Assembly: GCA_027382625.1 (NCBI GenBank)
Contig: JAJKFJ010023701.1
Location: 1 to 14,962, forward strand
Direction: 5' to 3'
Source of the DNA: Tetmemena sp. SeJ-2015
Lineage: Eukaryota > Ciliophora > Spirotrichea > Sporadotrichida > Oxytrichidae
Length of the DNA: 14,962 nt
Part shown: positions 1-11,390 of the stretch, one piece after another
Numbering within the stretch: the stretch's first letter is position 1
How the letters are laid out: each line of letters begins with the position of its first letter
Translations under genes and position numbers: made by a program
The notes under the pieces: generated by a model
What the model was told of the DNA's origin: nothing
Databases searched by the model: none
What the model saw: only the letters and a program-made list of their open reading frames with translations

Positions 1-371
1 CTCTGCATTTCATTCTGTATTGCTCGTCATAGTTGTCATATCCATCTGATACCATGCACTTTATAATGTAATCACCGGCATTGTCGTTGTTGTCTGGGTT
101 AGGTGTGGTGATCTCGTAATCATTTCTTCCTTGGTGACAACCAAATCTGAGTTTTTGAAAACTTGGCACAATGTTGTCTCAAGGTATCTCCGTCAAAGTC
201 ATTGTAGAAGTTGTTGAGAACTATCTCATCCATGGTCCAATGTGTAAATGTCCAATTGAGTAGCTTCCGAGATCTAGGAATTCACCAGTAGCTAGTGTCG
301 CGGTATGGTTTGCATTGGTGCTGATCAAAGTTAGAGTCTATGCAGTGGTCGTTCTTCTACTGGTCGCCCCA
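1..371 (-). pseudogene. Frame-disrupted remnant or partial gene for a Cys/Asp/Asn-rich, probably secreted protein
   Basis: This is the one stretch with clear coding character: about 40% G+C beside about 20% G+C DNA, and codon-like third positions. Read on the minus strand, the good frame changes repeatedly. Positions 353-285 give NDHCIDSNFDQHQCKPYRD and a following SYW. An in-frame TGA lies at 284-282. Positions 283-257 give GEFLDLGSYS in a second frame. Positions 257-183 return to the first frame with NWTFTHWTMDEIVLNNFY and then DFDGDT. From 178 to the window edge the second frame resumes, with FGCHQGRNDYEITTPNPD and DGYDNYDEQYRMKCR, and runs out of the window. TGA also sits at the last switch (181-179). 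TAG (359-357) and TAA (374-372) lie at the upstream end; both would be Gln in many ciliates. Single-base indels explain the jumps, so decay or assembly error are both possible. NWT and NHT sites, Cys and Trp suggest an extracellular domain. The Asp/Asn-rich stretch ending in a Tyr-x-Met-x-Cys pattern faintly recalls dermatopontin-like repeats, but I do not assign the family. No start codon can be chosen. Confidence 0.55.
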
Positions 372-3300
372 TTACACAAATTAATAAATTAGCTTAATTA
401 ATTAAAAACAGACATATATATCATTCAAACCAAAAATTTCAACTACATAATTTTTGACTATCTCCCTGAAGACTTTAATATTTATTTAATTTAAGTTTAA
501 TTATTTTTAGATTTACATTGCTGATTGTCTTTATTTTTAGCATAATTGCCCTATTTTTTTTTAAATATAAAATTAATCTTTAAATTATTTTAGAAAAGGA
601 GAGATTTTAATTTTTTAATTAAAATAATAAGTAAGATAATAAATTTAGAAAGTAAAGTCATCCAATTAAGTGTTATTAAAATGATAGGCATAATAAATTA
701 TCTTTTTAATTATTTAAATCATAATATATTTTATATCCTCTGTTTTAAAGATTTTTTTTCCATCAGAAAGTTGCTCTTAAATTAGAGTTAGTTAATTTAA
801 GATTCATTTTTTTTTGGGGGAGAAAGTTGATATAAATATTAAAATTGTTCTTTAAATCTTAAAATTAAAGGAGGCTATGTAATTTATTAATTTATATTTC
901 TGATCCTAATTGTGATATAGGTCGCATGCTATTCTATTCTTTTTTAAATAAAAATCACATCATTTTTATCTTAAATATCATGAACTTGAGAAGGAATAAA
1001 ACAAGATCGATTGAAATATAATAATTACAATTAAATAGCAGATTTACCACAATCACTCAACGTGAAATTCTTTATTTTCTTTTTTGAAAAGAGGCTTTTT
1101 AATAATCAAACTTAATAATAAGATTATGCTAAATTGTCAAATTTACTATCTTCACTCGTGAATGTTATAGATATTATTCTTCATAAATAAGTGAAGTATA
1201 ATTATTGCAAACGAGACTGAGTAAAAGATTTAAATTTATATTTTAAAATATAGCAGTCAACAGTATCTAAGAATAAAAGTACATTTTGTTTAGTTAAAAA
1301 AAACAAACTAATTTTGAAGCAATTATATAAAACTATATTTTATTCTTTGATTAAGGATTTAAAAATTATAGAAGATAATATTTAATATTAATCTTATCTT
1401 TTACAATTAGATTTATTACTTGACTATAGTAGTATTGAGATATATTTTAAGCCTATAAAAAGATAATTGGAAAAATACTTATTGAATAATTTCGAAGAAT
1501 TAGTGCACTTTAAGATATTATTATAACTTTTTAACTTTGTTACTAATAAATTAAATCTATTTTAAAAACCTATATTTAAATTTATAAAGTCATAATTCAC
1601 TCTACATTTTAAATACATAATGACAATTATTCTTAATAATTTTAATAACTAAATATAGTTCTAACAAAATAAGTTAGTGAATAATTTATTGATTAAATAA
1701 ATATTGTAAATAGAATTTAACTTACTCAAATTTCCTCTTACAATATATTACTTGAATTCTGTTCATTCCAACAAAATCTTGAATTAGCTTTGATATATGT
1801 AATGAAAATATTATTTAAATTTAAAGAGTAATTCAAAATCTTATCTAAATAAATCAAATCTTTATAGCAAGGGTTTCCAAAATACTTCAATTTTCAAAAT
1901 AAGCTTTAAAATATAGCACAGCAGTATTTTCTTTGTTAAATAAAAATCTGAAGGTATAAAAAATATATAATTTATTCCCTCCCTACCTTAATTTATCTTA
2001 TTTTCTAAATCATAATTTTATACAATAATGCTGCTCAACGGTTATTGATATACTTTTCTCTCAATTAATAGTAATAAGGGAAATAAAATATTCTTATTTA
2101 TTAATTTAATCATTTTTCAACATTATTTATAGATATTTAAAAATATAGCCTTTTAATTTGCTTTATATTATTTATGCTTATTATTTTAAACAATAATTTT
2201 AACTCCCAAATTCTTACTCCTAAGCATTACTTAAACACACATAAATCTAAATATAAAATAACTAAGATCACTATTGCCAAATATTAAAATTTGAATTTTT
2301 TCTTACTGAAAAGTTTATATATTAATTTAGAGTCAATAATTAAGATGCTTTATTGTTTATCTTAAAGGAATTATGTATTATGAATTAGCTTGTGATTTTA
2401 ATCTTCATAATAAATGGTGAATTTGAAATAAATTATATAAAAATTTATAAAATTTTCAGCAAAAGTATATCCTTTAATTTGTAAGCTTATTTAAGCAAGA
2501 AAATGATAAATAAATTAAAAGTTCTACAAAAAAATGTTCCAGCAAGTACTTTTGAATAGAGCTACCATTTAAAATAAAATTTAATCTATTATAAATTCTA
2601 TCAAGACTATGATTAGTTGTAATTATTTTATCTTAACATATGAATTTATTAATTTAGCTCTGTTTTTAAATTATTAGGGAAAAATTATTAGTTGCTTGAA
2701 GATTGAGAAAAATAAATGCGTAATATTAATCATATTTTCACAAAACCGCGCAAGAAGTCTACTTAAAGAAAATAAGTATTTTATCTCGGAGTTGAAAACA
2801 ATCTGTTTGCTTTTATCACACTCTTGATCAATTATAAATTGGTATATCCATAACAATTACATAAATGATACCTATAATTTAAATGCCAGAAGTATTTATA
2901 ATTCTTGAAGATTAATAATTACTTTTCAAGTTGATTAGTGTCTACATTCTTTCATTCTATCTATAGTCTAATTTAGCTAAAAATAGTCATTTCTACTTTA
3001 ATACTCTAGTTGAATTTTATTTTATAATCCAAACTCTTATTAAATATCAATAATGAAATAATTACCTATACATTTATCAAGTATTCTTTGAAAGAGTTTT
3101 GTTTCTTTACACCTAAGATTAACTACTCGTATTTCCTTATAATTATTTACCTTCCAGCTAGGAATTTATTATTTCAAATTAATTTTACCATAAGCTTTGA
3201 ACCAAATGAAAATAGCATAATATATAGACTCTTTTAATATTAAATTTAGATCAATAAATGATGGAAATATTTTAATTCAATTTTTATTTATTATTTAGTT

Positions 3301-3960
3301 ATGCTTGCGTAATGCTGTATAGGATAAAAACTCATTATCTTTTAATAGTAAGAGAAAATAAAATTATAGTTATAGATTTGCTTCCTTAATTTAAATTATC
3401 TAGACTAATTCTTATCTATAATTTATCATACTATTAATACTGAATAAAATAAAATACTGTTGTTTAAAAGGAGTCAAAATATGTAAATTTATGAAAAAGA
3501 GCATGTGATTCATTAATTTAATCAAAATTTATGACAATTTATGGTGCATCATAAATGACAAAATTATTTATGAGACTTGTAATTTCACAGAATTATTTTT
3601 AATTTCTTTGAAAATTGATGTTTAATTAAGAGAAGCAATTTATATTTAATTTTGGAAATTTGGAAAATTTTGCCCCTATTTATTATAATATGAAATGAAA
3701 ATAGGAAATTTTTTTAATGAGCTCAAATTTTCCTTGCATTATAAGTGGCAACTAAGCAAAATAATCTTGACGCAAACAATTTTATGTAATGGTTTCCATT
3801 TATTATTTATATTTTTATTTTAATTAAAAGTAAAATGAAATATTTTAATGTACTCCTGGCTAATGATAACAAATTAATTCTAAAAAAATAATAAATATGC
3901 CATATACATTAGATATCAAGCAATTATTTTATTTATTATATTGTACAATGTTGAATTTAA
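372..3960. other. AT-rich intergenic or non-genic DNA
   Basis: I see no gene here. The composition is close to four-fifths A+T, with stop codons frequent in all frames. There is no tandem array, long microsatellite or transposase-like frame. Small details are a T9G5 junction at 807-820 (the longest G run noticed) and a short hairpin at 3537-3556. The only standard-code open stretch of note is on the minus strand at 2856-2674, 60 codons, starting at TTG rather than ATG and ending at TAA. It contains an ordinary hydrophobic/basic mix (for example SLSRLLARFCENMIN), has no recognisable domain, and its length is what random DNA of this composition would give. Confidence 0.75.
3537..3556. repeat. 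Short perfect inverted repeat (7 bp arms, 6 nt loop)
   Basis: ATTTATG at 3537-3543 pairs with CATAAAT at 3550-3556 around GTGCAT. Imperfect copies of the same ATTTATGACAA-like words lie just before and after (about 3523-3573), so the spot is locally repetitive. No gene is next to it, and arms this short are common by chance in AT-rich DNA. Confidence 0.35.
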
Positions 3961-4019
3961 ATATTAAACGTCTTTTAATTAATTTAATTTAGAAATGGAA
4001 TTTGATAAATACGCATTAA

Positions 4020-4210
4020 CTGTATTGTACATGTCCTAGCATGATTCTGAGATATAGCCTATAAATTTCTTCTCATCTTTCCTTCACAGTCTCGGCTATC
4101 CTTCTTCTCCAGCAGCACCAACTTCCAAGTCTAAGCCCTTGAAAAAATGGCAGTCTGGAAATTTAATTCCGGGACTACCATATTAAGAGCTCAAATCTAA
4201 TTCTCGATAT
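4020..4210 (+). other. G+C-richer island with promoter-like and coding-like character
   Basis: This short block is clearly richer in G+C than the kilobases around it and reads well in two overlapping plus-strand frames. Frame one starts at ATG 4147 (context GAAAAAATGGCA) and gives 17 codons, MAVWKFNSGTTILRAQI, then TAA at 4198-4200. Frame two (phase of 4091) reads LGYPSSPAAPTSKSKPLKKW and then GNLIPGLPY before TAA at about 4187. In this phase there is no TGA from an ATG at 3995 to 4547, so a code with only TGA as stop would give a frame of about 184 residues. That length is not significant in DNA this AT-rich. The block could be a promoter plus first exon, an exon preceded by its acceptor site, or a retained segment of a ciliate germline gene. 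I do not recognise the product. Confidence 0.35.
4060..4089 (+). promoter_or_regulatory. TATA-like box followed by pyrimidine-rich tract
   Basis: TATAAATT occurs at 4060-4067 and is followed directly by a C/T-rich run that ends in CACAG at 4085-4089. Read as a promoter, transcription would start near 4090, about 57 bases before the ATG at 4147, in keeping with a short leader. Read as a splice acceptor, the same pyrimidine tract plus CAG would open an exon at 4090. The sequence cannot separate the two readings, and a TATA-like word alone means little in DNA of this composition. The C/T-rich run and the start context are what make it stand out. Confidence 0.3.
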
Positions 4211-6300
4211 TGCTAGATATCTGGAAAGTCTAGATCTTTAAAGTTTACTTATATAATTCGTTATCATAAGAAAATATGCTCTCTTGAAACTAAATTTTTA
4301 AATTCTAAACTCCACTTTGCAAGAACCTATCTTAAATATATTTATTAATTTATAATATAATTTCCCTCATAAGTATAAAATCTTTTGACTAAATTATTGT
4401 AGATAACTAATTTAAATTAGTGTATTAGATATCCACTTGATAATTGGTATTTTTAAAGATTTCAACGGCTAAGTTTTATAATCTTGCCGCCTATTTTGGA
4501 TATGAATGAATGCGAATCATTAATATTTTTGTATAAAGCTATCTTCTGAACTGCTTATCCTATTTTATTTAAATATCAATTATAACATTTTGATCCTCCT
4601 CTCATATTAAAGAATTTTATTGCTGCTATATCCGAGATCATAAATTCCTAAGCAATAAGAAATAGCTACTAAAATTAAAAACTCTTAATTTAAAGGCATA
4701 TGAAAAATTTATCAGTAATTTCATATATTAAACTCTCATTTTTAACTCATCTTAATTTATTTAATTTAGAATTAGGTTCTAAAATAATTTTGTGTTATAA
4801 TAATAAAAAATACTTTATAATATTTCAAATTAATTCTCAATATAGTTAATTTAATTTTTTAGCTTATTCCAGCATGAAACAAACTAATTTTATTACTAAG
4901 CTTTATTAAACCTTAATCAGTCAAATAAAAGATGTAGGTTTTAAGGAGATTTATTAATTATATCATATTTCATTTATAATTAAGAAACATTTTTAAAATT
5001 TGTAAACCCAAGTTAAGAAGTAAAGAGAGCTTTATCTTTTTAATTTAAATAAAATTATTTTTTTATAGTTTGAAAAATTCTTAGCAAAGGATAAGTTTAT
5101 TATAATTTTTTGAAAAGTTTGAACTATATTTAAAACTATGCATTCCAAATATTATTTTAGAAGATAATTCTATGTTAAAAACAACCGCACAAGTAATTAA
5201 ACCCTTTATGAATATTAACATCAAGCTAAATATTTTAGGGAAATATTCTTTTAAGAATTTATAATATGGTTGTTTAGATTTTTTTTATGGAATTTATACC
5301 TCGTCCTCAATTTTTATTCCTTTATTCTCTAGATATAAATGCAGAGTGCAAAGAGAGAGTCATAAAAAAATGATAATCATACCCTTAGTTTTAAAATATA
5401 AGGACTCAATATCGTGTGTTTAAAACCAAACTAATTTGAGGAAATGAATTTCTTACAGATCTAAAGTTTTAATTTTCTCAGTACCTACTAGCATCAAATA
5501 CTGAGCTTTTATTTGACTCCATTATTCGAGCTATCAGTATCTAATTGATGATGAGCTTGATTAATTTTTTTAGATATTTATTAATATTGTTTTTAAATTG
5601 TATTTAGAGTGCTTCAATTTTGATTGATTCTAAACTCCAAATCATTTTTTCGGTTTTCTCTTTTTACATACATGCATGCCGAAGGAAATTTTCAATTTAA
5701 GATAATTTCACTTTGTATTTCTTAAAACCATCTTCTATTACAATACTATTTTTACAAAATAATATTAAAATTCTTTTAAAGATTATAAATTAATGAAATT
5801 CTTGCATATTTAAATATTTAAATCTAATTTTTTAAAATAAAAATTTAATAAAATACTAAATAAAAATGGAGAAATTAAACAAAGATGGGCATGAAATTTC
5901 ATCAGTATAATTATTACTTTAACAAGAATCAACTCATATTCTGTTAAACCATTTTTAAAGTTAAATTCAAAAATATCACTCTCATCTCTTCTATAAAAAA
6001 TATATATTTTTATTAAATATTTGATTAAAGATGTTGATATAAGTTCATTTTAAATATTAAATATAGTGTAGATAATTTTTTAAAAAAAATTTTTTCTAAT
6101 TTTAAGTATGAAGATGAAGAAGACACTTTTTCTAAGAGGGAATCAAACACAAATGTTCAATAATAAAATAGAAATGATTTTTCTTAATGTGTTATCAAAC
6201 CTAAGGATATTTAAAAATTGAAAATATTAAGAATATATTTATAATTTCTAAGCTTTAAAGTAATAAAAGAGATTCAAATAATTAATTATGGTCTTAAAAT
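4211..6300. other. AT-rich DNA without recognisable genes
   Basis: Nothing gene-like was found. Stops are dense in every frame under the standard code. An A/T mirror of T6-A8-T6 lies at 6076-6095 and may give intrinsically bent or easily melted DNA. A slightly less AT-rich spot lies at about 5660-5695 (contains CATGCATGCCGAAGG), too short to interpret. There are no repeats, RNA genes or mobile-element ends that I can support. Confidence 0.7.
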
Positions 6301-6309
6301 ATTTAAAGT

Positions 6310-6690
6310 AACTGGAGAAAAAAATAAATACTCCAAATAATAAACCAATCATAATCTTAAAAAATACAGGAGTGTTGCATTTGTCGAATAAGACTTTGAT
6401 TTGGAATGAGAAATACTTTAATGCTATATTGTTTATAATATATAAAAAATTTTGATTTTATAAAATTTGGCATTATCATTCATAAATTCATTTATTATTT
6501 AGGAAACAAAAACCTCAATAAACTTTATAATAATAAAATTTATTTATTAATCGAACTTGGAAGGAAATAGTCTTTTAAAAATATTGAGTCGAAGTCGCAT
6601 ATTAAGGGATGAATATGATAGGATGAACAAAGGGGTTTATATTTTAACTGAAAATGAGTTAATTTATAGAAGTAATCTGAATTAAGTAAG
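6310..6690 (+). other. Two short protein-like open stretches, very weak
   Basis: Two plus-strand stretches read more like protein than their surroundings. At about 6315-6446 the frame is open in the standard code and includes TGVLHLSNKTLIWNEKYF, ending at TGA. At about 6582-6680 another stretch includes SRILRDEYDRMNKGVYILTE and ends at TAA. Between them is AT-rich sequence ending in ATTTATTATTTAG (about 6502), which could be an intron end or simply background. Neither begins with a convincing start codon, and stretches of 35-45 codons are common by chance here. I give no function. Confidence 0.15.
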
Positions 6691-9600
6691 TTGAAATAGA
6701 ATTAAAAATTAAATAGATCAAGATAAAATGAAAGTAAAAGTAAAAGAAAGTGCGCTTGGACTTATCTCCCCACAAGACATACTTAAAATTTAAGGTATCA
6801 TTAAAAATTTAAACCTTTTTTTATAATAAGATTTTGAGTTTCAAGTGAATAGATAGCGTTAGCCTTTCTGATTTGTACCATAACTTTAATAAATAAGGGC
6901 GAGTAGATTTTGAGAGTAAAAGATCTAATTTATAGATAGAGTTAAATAGAGAAAGTATTTTAGTTACAATCGAAATTGTTTACTGGTGAAATAGAAATAT
7001 ACAGTTTTCTGATATTTTTTTTGTGATATAAGCTAATTTTACTAAGATATAAACTTATTTGTTAGAATAAAGCACTAAGCTGCAGGACTCGAACAGTGAG
7101 ATAAACTAAAGAGGATTATCTAGGTTGGAAGCAAATAAATTGAAGGAAAAAAAAAGATGGAATTATGATGTAATGTGGTTAAGCAGATTGTAAATACTTC
7201 ACACGTATAAATATTTGCAAAAAATTTGTATTTTTTAAAGTCTCAATTTTCTTATTTATCCTATAAAAATTGTGAGAAAAAAATAACTAAGGATCTATCA
7301 AACCTAAAACAACATTTTATAATTTTTATAAGACATATACTTGGAAATAAATGTAAATTTAATATCTATTAGAATATTTATAACAGCACTTAAATAAAGA
7401 ATATATTTGATAAAACTCATTATAAACTCTTGATATATGCTATTAAGGTTATTACAATCAGCTTCTTAAATTCATAAAAGCATTGAATATGAGTCTTTTT
7501 CAAACTAATTTTTTTATACTTTTTATGCTAAATTTCAGTTCTAAAGAATTATTGAAAGATACATGTACAAGGAAAAAATTGTTTTAAGTAAATTAAAATT
7601 CATTTATATATTAAATATGTATATAAACTAAAAGATCTATAAGTTTTTCATAATTATTTAAAATAAAAACTAATTGATTTCAAAACTATTTATTCTCTCA
7701 ATATTATTTATTTAAATTTGGAACCTTAAGTTAGAGAATTACTTACAAAAAAAATTAATAAATATAATAACTTAAGCTGCTAAGTTCCACTGATGGCTAG
7801 AAGCTAAACTTTTACAGCAAACTGTATTTCTACCTTTAATCGCTAATTGCAAGATTTGAAAAAATTTTAGAAGTCCTCAAGTGGCCGAAGACACCACTAT
7901 ATTTTCTGAAATTATAGATAAGTAAAATTAAAGATTAAAAAATGACTTTAACAATAAAAAGGTAACTAAGGATGCCACAAATTGTAATAAAAAAAGTTAT
8001 TTCTTTTTCTAAATTGTTTTCTTATGGAAAATGCATGTTTGGAAAACGCGTTTGATCAATTTATCATATTTAATTTTTCGAAAGCTTTTATATAATTTAA
8101 AGCAAGCAATTTAAAAAAAATTAATCGTATATAATTTCAAATTATTAATATTAATGATGAATGCTAAAATAAACTTATCCTCACTATTCCTTTAATTTAA
8201 AGAAGATTTTAATCATAGATATAATAAACCAATTTTAAAGTTTAAAGCAATTAAATTGGGTTCTATCTATCATATTAAAAATTAAAATATAAAGAATACT
8301 GGCAGCACTTGACAATTAGAAGTTTGATCGAGAGCCTTTAAGTAATAATTTAATCTAATTATTTCCTTTTATTATTTCTGTAAGCATCCTTATTCCAATT
8401 TCTTGCAACTTTAAACTTCATTCTGAGAATAATTAACTTTAATTATTTTTTAGTTTTCCAAGCTAGATCTCTTCTGAGTATTTCTTAATTTTTATAATTC
8501 ATAAAACAAAACCATAATTATTAATGAAAATGAAAGAAATCTTATCTAAGTAATTTTTAAAATATATTTTCTAACATAATTTGAAATTGCAAACGATTTC
8601 TTAAATATTTAAAATGCAACTATATTTAATTGCCAAAGCAACTTACAACGTCTATTAAATAATTTTTCAAGATCCCTTACCCTCATTTTCTCTTTTTATT
8701 TAAATAACATGATTAGATTAAAAACTTTATTATAATTATCAAGTCCTTCCAATTTAAGTATTCTCTAATAGGCATTTCAGTTTAGTTAATTGACCTATAT
8801 TCTCTAAATTTAATAATATGATTTAGAGCAATTATATATTCATCATTAAAATATTATTTTATTTTCCATATTAAAAACATTTAAAATAAGACAAGATTAT
8901 AATGCAACCTTCTTAATAAATAAATTAGTGCTGGTATAAAATAATGAAACTTTAATATATAAAAAAGATGTAGAAATTGCAAGTCCCTTCAATTTTCTTC
9001 AGTCTAGGAAACCTCTACTTTTAAGGCTTTCTGTATGGTTTTATCGTCAAATGAAAGTTCTCAATTATTTCATCGTTATTCTAAGCATAAAATTGTTCTG
9101 ATTTTTATAGCATTTTTAATTGTTCATTAAGTAAATAATATAATAATTAATTAATATCAATATATTCTATTAAATTTGAGAACTTCTTCACAAAAAATAA
9201 GGTTAATATTAATTCAACCTCAGATCATTACTTTTCATCAAGAGTAAAACATGTAAATTTGGTTATGTTAAATTCTTAGATTTCTAAATGAAGCTGCAGT
9301 TTAATAGCCTTCATTATTTAAAGATGAATTCATAGTTTCTATTAACTAATTTTTAAAATGAGATATTGCAATCGTAGCGTTCTCTAATCAGTTTCCGTAA
9401 AACTTTAATCGCTCATAGCTCTAATAAGATCGCTTTTAAGAGAATATAGTAAGATAAAATATTTTTAATTTAAATTATATTATATAATTATTAAAATTTG
9501 AGAATAGTTTATAAAATTATATACGATAAATTTCTATTTAATTTTAATTACTCAGTATCAATTTAATGGAGAAAAAAAATAATTAAAAAGATTTTAATTT

Positions 9601-11334
9601 AAATTAGGTGGTATTTATTATAATAAATATATATCTATTCTGCTTATTTTTCGGTGCTACTAATTATCAATTCTTTTTAAAAGTTTATTATAAGAAAAAA
9701 TATACAATTATTTCAGATCTATCCCATGTATTGCTAATTAAATTCAATAGTAATTAAATTTTGTTATTTAATCAGTTTCTTAAATATATTCAAAACAAAT
9801 TCAAACATATTTAAATCATAGATTTATTAAACACTCTATATTAAGAATTAAATATGCTAACATAATATTTTTAATAATTATCTTAAATACACTTTAAAAT
9901 TATAAATCAGAAAATATTCAAAACCTTTTTTTCTAAAGCTCTTGAATTACTTAATCTTTCTTTAATGATCTTCATAAATTAATGTGTTACACAATTTTAA
10001 TATTAATTTCTTCTCCATCCTAGTACTATTTCAGCTCAGAAGGTATATAAAAAAAATTTAAAATTATCTGATATGCAGTTTTAAAAAAATGATAAAAATT
10101 ATAATGCTTAAAACATTCTTGTTTTTATCTTATTCTCTAAAAGTTTATATACTTTACTTTGATTTTTTTTCAAAACATTTCATAAGCCTCTCGATGTGAT
10201 TAAATTAAGTGCGCTTTACTTTTACATAGAGTAAAATTTGCCATATAGATACTTTAATTTTGTAAATAATTTTTGTTACTTTACTGAAAGTAATAAGGTT
10301 TATTTAAATAAGTCAAACATTTCTCGATTCTTAATTAATTAATAAATTTAATATTTAGATCTCACATATTTTTAAGTAAATTTGATAAACATATTTAATC
10401 ATAATAAATTCAGAAAAAGATAATTATTTAATATTCCATCTAAAAGTAATATAAATTATAGATAATTCTGTTGTTCAAATATTTACAATTCAATCATTTA
10501 TATGGCTTTTTAAATGTTTAATTTCGAAAAATATTAGTTAAAAATTATACACATTTTTAAAAAATAAAATGTTGTAAAATATAATTTCTATAAACCAATC
10601 AGTTCTAGATTGATTTTTATTAATACAGAATAATCTATGAACTTAAATGACCTTCAAAATCTTATATTTAAATTTAAAGATAAATATTAAAATTAGCATT
10701 ATAATTATATCAATTAATCAATTGCTTTTTAATAAAATATTTGAATGAGAACAGCCATGAAGAACAACAACATTTAAACATTAAATCTCCTCAATTTAAA
10801 TTTGCTTAACCTATTTTATTTATAAATATATAATTTATGAAGAGTTGGCTGATCTACTGAATTCTTTGACTTTAAATATGCTCACTATGCCATTTGAAAT
10901 TCATTTTTTTAAAAAAAAATCAAAATCAAAAAGCACTTTTAATTAAGAAATCATAATTTATTGATCTGCTTGATAAAAGAAAATAATGCATAGAATATTT
11001 GATAAAAATAATAATAAAGATTATATTAAATTTAAGTCTATCATACAAATATTTTCTCCTTCAAAGCTAATTTAGTATGTGAATAAAAATTTAATTTTAT
11101 AAGAAAGTATTCCAGCATAGAAAATAAAAATGTATTTTCAATTGCTATGATTCCTTAGTTAAGTGTTAAGTATTAATATGATAAAATTAAAGAGAAAAAA
11201 AAAGAGAAAATAGATTTTTCTCTGATGTTTTGAGCATAAAAAACTTCTTATTAAAAATAAAATCAATTTATCAATAATGAATATCAAATTTAAGAATGTC
11301 CTTCAAAAACCTTTCATCTAATTTATCTTTAGTA
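6691..11334. other. AT-rich DNA with three slightly G+C-richer spots
   Basis: This long stretch shows no gene I can support. Three spots are less AT-rich. Positions 7770-7910 contain AAGTCCTCAAGTGGCCGAAG. Positions 9000-9060 form the second. Positions 9370-9440 hold several CpG steps within about 60 bases, unusual for this window. Each can be translated into short protein-like pieces on one or both strands, which is a reason for doubt. A perfect T7A7 palindrome lies at 10904-10917. I see no microsatellite, telomere-like repeat, terminal inverted repeat or tRNA fold. Confidence 0.65.
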
Positions 11335-11390
11335 AATTAGAGACAAGATCAGTACAGTGGGATACAGCATCCTCTGGAAAATATTGAAAA
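11335..11390 (+). other. Small G+C-richer island
   Basis: About 55 bases of more balanced composition, containing CAGTACAGTGGGATACAGCA, lie between long AT-rich flanks. Two plus-strand frames read plausibly: TRSVQWDTASSGKY ending at TGA, and RQDQYSGIQHPLENIENKT ending at TAA. Because both look equally good, neither can be preferred. The island is too short for a gene by itself and could be an exon-sized or MDS-sized piece, or a random patch. Confidence 0.2.

Noticed and set aside
807..820. T9G5 junction as a telomere or retroelement end
   Set aside because: It occurs once, is not repeated, and is not flanked by a target duplication or any element sequence.
2674..2856. Minus-strand 60-codon open frame
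   Set aside because: It starts at TTG, has no recognisable domain and no composition change at its ends, and open frames this long are expected by chance in DNA of this composition.
2113..2925. Long minus-strand frame free of TGA (271 codons) if TAA and TAG are read as Gln
   Set aside because: In-frame TAA/TAG occur at about the rate random AT-rich DNA gives, and several frames of this length are expected in the window by chance. It is not evidence for a gene or for the code.
6076..6095. T6-A8-T6 tract as a hairpin or terminator
   Set aside because: Pure A/T palindromes like this and the T7A7 at 10904-10917 are expected in such sequence, and no transcript end is near.
7060..7120. tRNA-like T-loop word (GTTCGAGTCC on the minus strand at 7084-7093)
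   Set aside because: The flanking bases do not form the 5 bp T stem, and no acceptor, D or anticodon stem could be drawn around it.
9362..10159. Long plus-strand frame free of TGA (266 codons)
   Set aside because: The reasoning is the same: composition is background, TAA/TAG are as frequent as chance, and no domain is visible.
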